DNA of 6,108 bases from contig QIAS01000357.1 of assembly GCA_003225615.1 (NCBI GenBank), positions 1,351 to 7,458 on the forward strand, given 5' to 3'. Under the pieces are notes generated by a model. The model was given only the letters and a program-made list of their open reading frames with translations. It was not told the DNA's origin and made no database searches. Both the position numbers and the translations under genes were made by a program. Origin of the DNA: Acidobacteriota bacterium (GTDB lineage Bacteria; Acidobacteriota; Terriglobia; Terriglobales; Acidobacteriaceae). Below are positions 6,007 through 6,108 of this stretch, one piece after another; the stretch's first letter is position 1, and each line of letters starts with the position of its first letter.

Positions 6007-6108
6007 ATGAGCGATCCCAAGCACAAATCGGATCAGTTGCATGATGTCATCGATCACTACCAGCAGGTCGATGAAGACTCACGCTTGCAGACCGGCTGGT
6101 TTCGCCTG
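6007..6108 (+). CDS. N-terminal fragment, possible class I SAM-dependent methyltransferase
   Basis: An ATG at 6007 opens a frame that reaches the window edge: 34 codons with no stop. The residues (MSDPKHKSDQLHDVIDHYQQ, then VDEDSRLQTGWFRL) resemble the start of a group of class I methyltransferases in which a segment like DE-SRL-TGW-LE-RT precedes the glycine-rich SAM-binding motif. That motif would lie beyond the edge, so the assignment rests on recall of a short N-terminal pattern. No strong ribosome binding site is visible; the preceding bases belong to the tail of the heptamer repeat. It lies 129 bases after lysS on the same strand and may be co-transcribed or separate. Confidence 0.4.
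   Translation, partial: MSDPKHKSDQLHDVIDHYQQVDEDSRLQTGWFRL

Overview
The window looks like a piece of a bacterial chromosome of moderate GC content. It holds two divergent transcription units. The minus strand, from about 4073 down to base 1, carries the start of a respiratory complex I (NADH:quinone oxidoreductase, nuo) operon in the order nuoA, nuoC, nuoD, nuoH, nuoJ, with nuoJ cut by the left edge. The plus strand carries a complete class II lysyl-tRNA synthetase (lysS) and, at the right edge, the first 34 codons of another gene that may be a SAM-dependent methyltransferase. The protein sequences and the style of the intergenic repeats suggest an Acidobacteriota-like soil bacterium. That assignment is an impression from recall, not a computed placement.

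The nuo genes are tightly packed from nuoC onwards: nuoC to nuoD has a 6-base gap, nuoD and nuoH share one base (TAATG), and nuoH to nuoJ has a 1-base gap. Two features depart from the textbook A-B-C-D-E-F-G-H-I-J order. nuoB is missing between nuoA and nuoC, where there is instead a 145-base noncoding spacer containing a heptamer repeat and a candidate promoter. nuoE, nuoF, nuoG and nuoI are missing between nuoD, nuoH and nuoJ. If all the subunits exist, the iron-sulphur and NADH-input subunits must be encoded elsewhere. NuoD keeps the quinone-site His and Tyr and so appears to be a true complex I subunit. NuoH carries an apparent insertion with two extra hydrophobic segments, and NuoC a proline/alanine-rich tail of about 80 residues.

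The nuoA/lysS intergenic region (4074-4335) holds a plausible promoter on each strand. Between them lies an AT-rich inverted repeat whose arms are built from 7-base units. A second element of the same design but different sequence starts on the last base of the lysS stop codon and fills most of the gap to the next gene (5877-5995, seventeen 7-base steps). A third, single-armed array lies between nuoA and nuoC and shares units with the second. This heptamer-periodic, partly self-complementary intergenic repeat family is the most unusual signal in the window. No phage, IS, CRISPR, tRNA or rRNA was seen.
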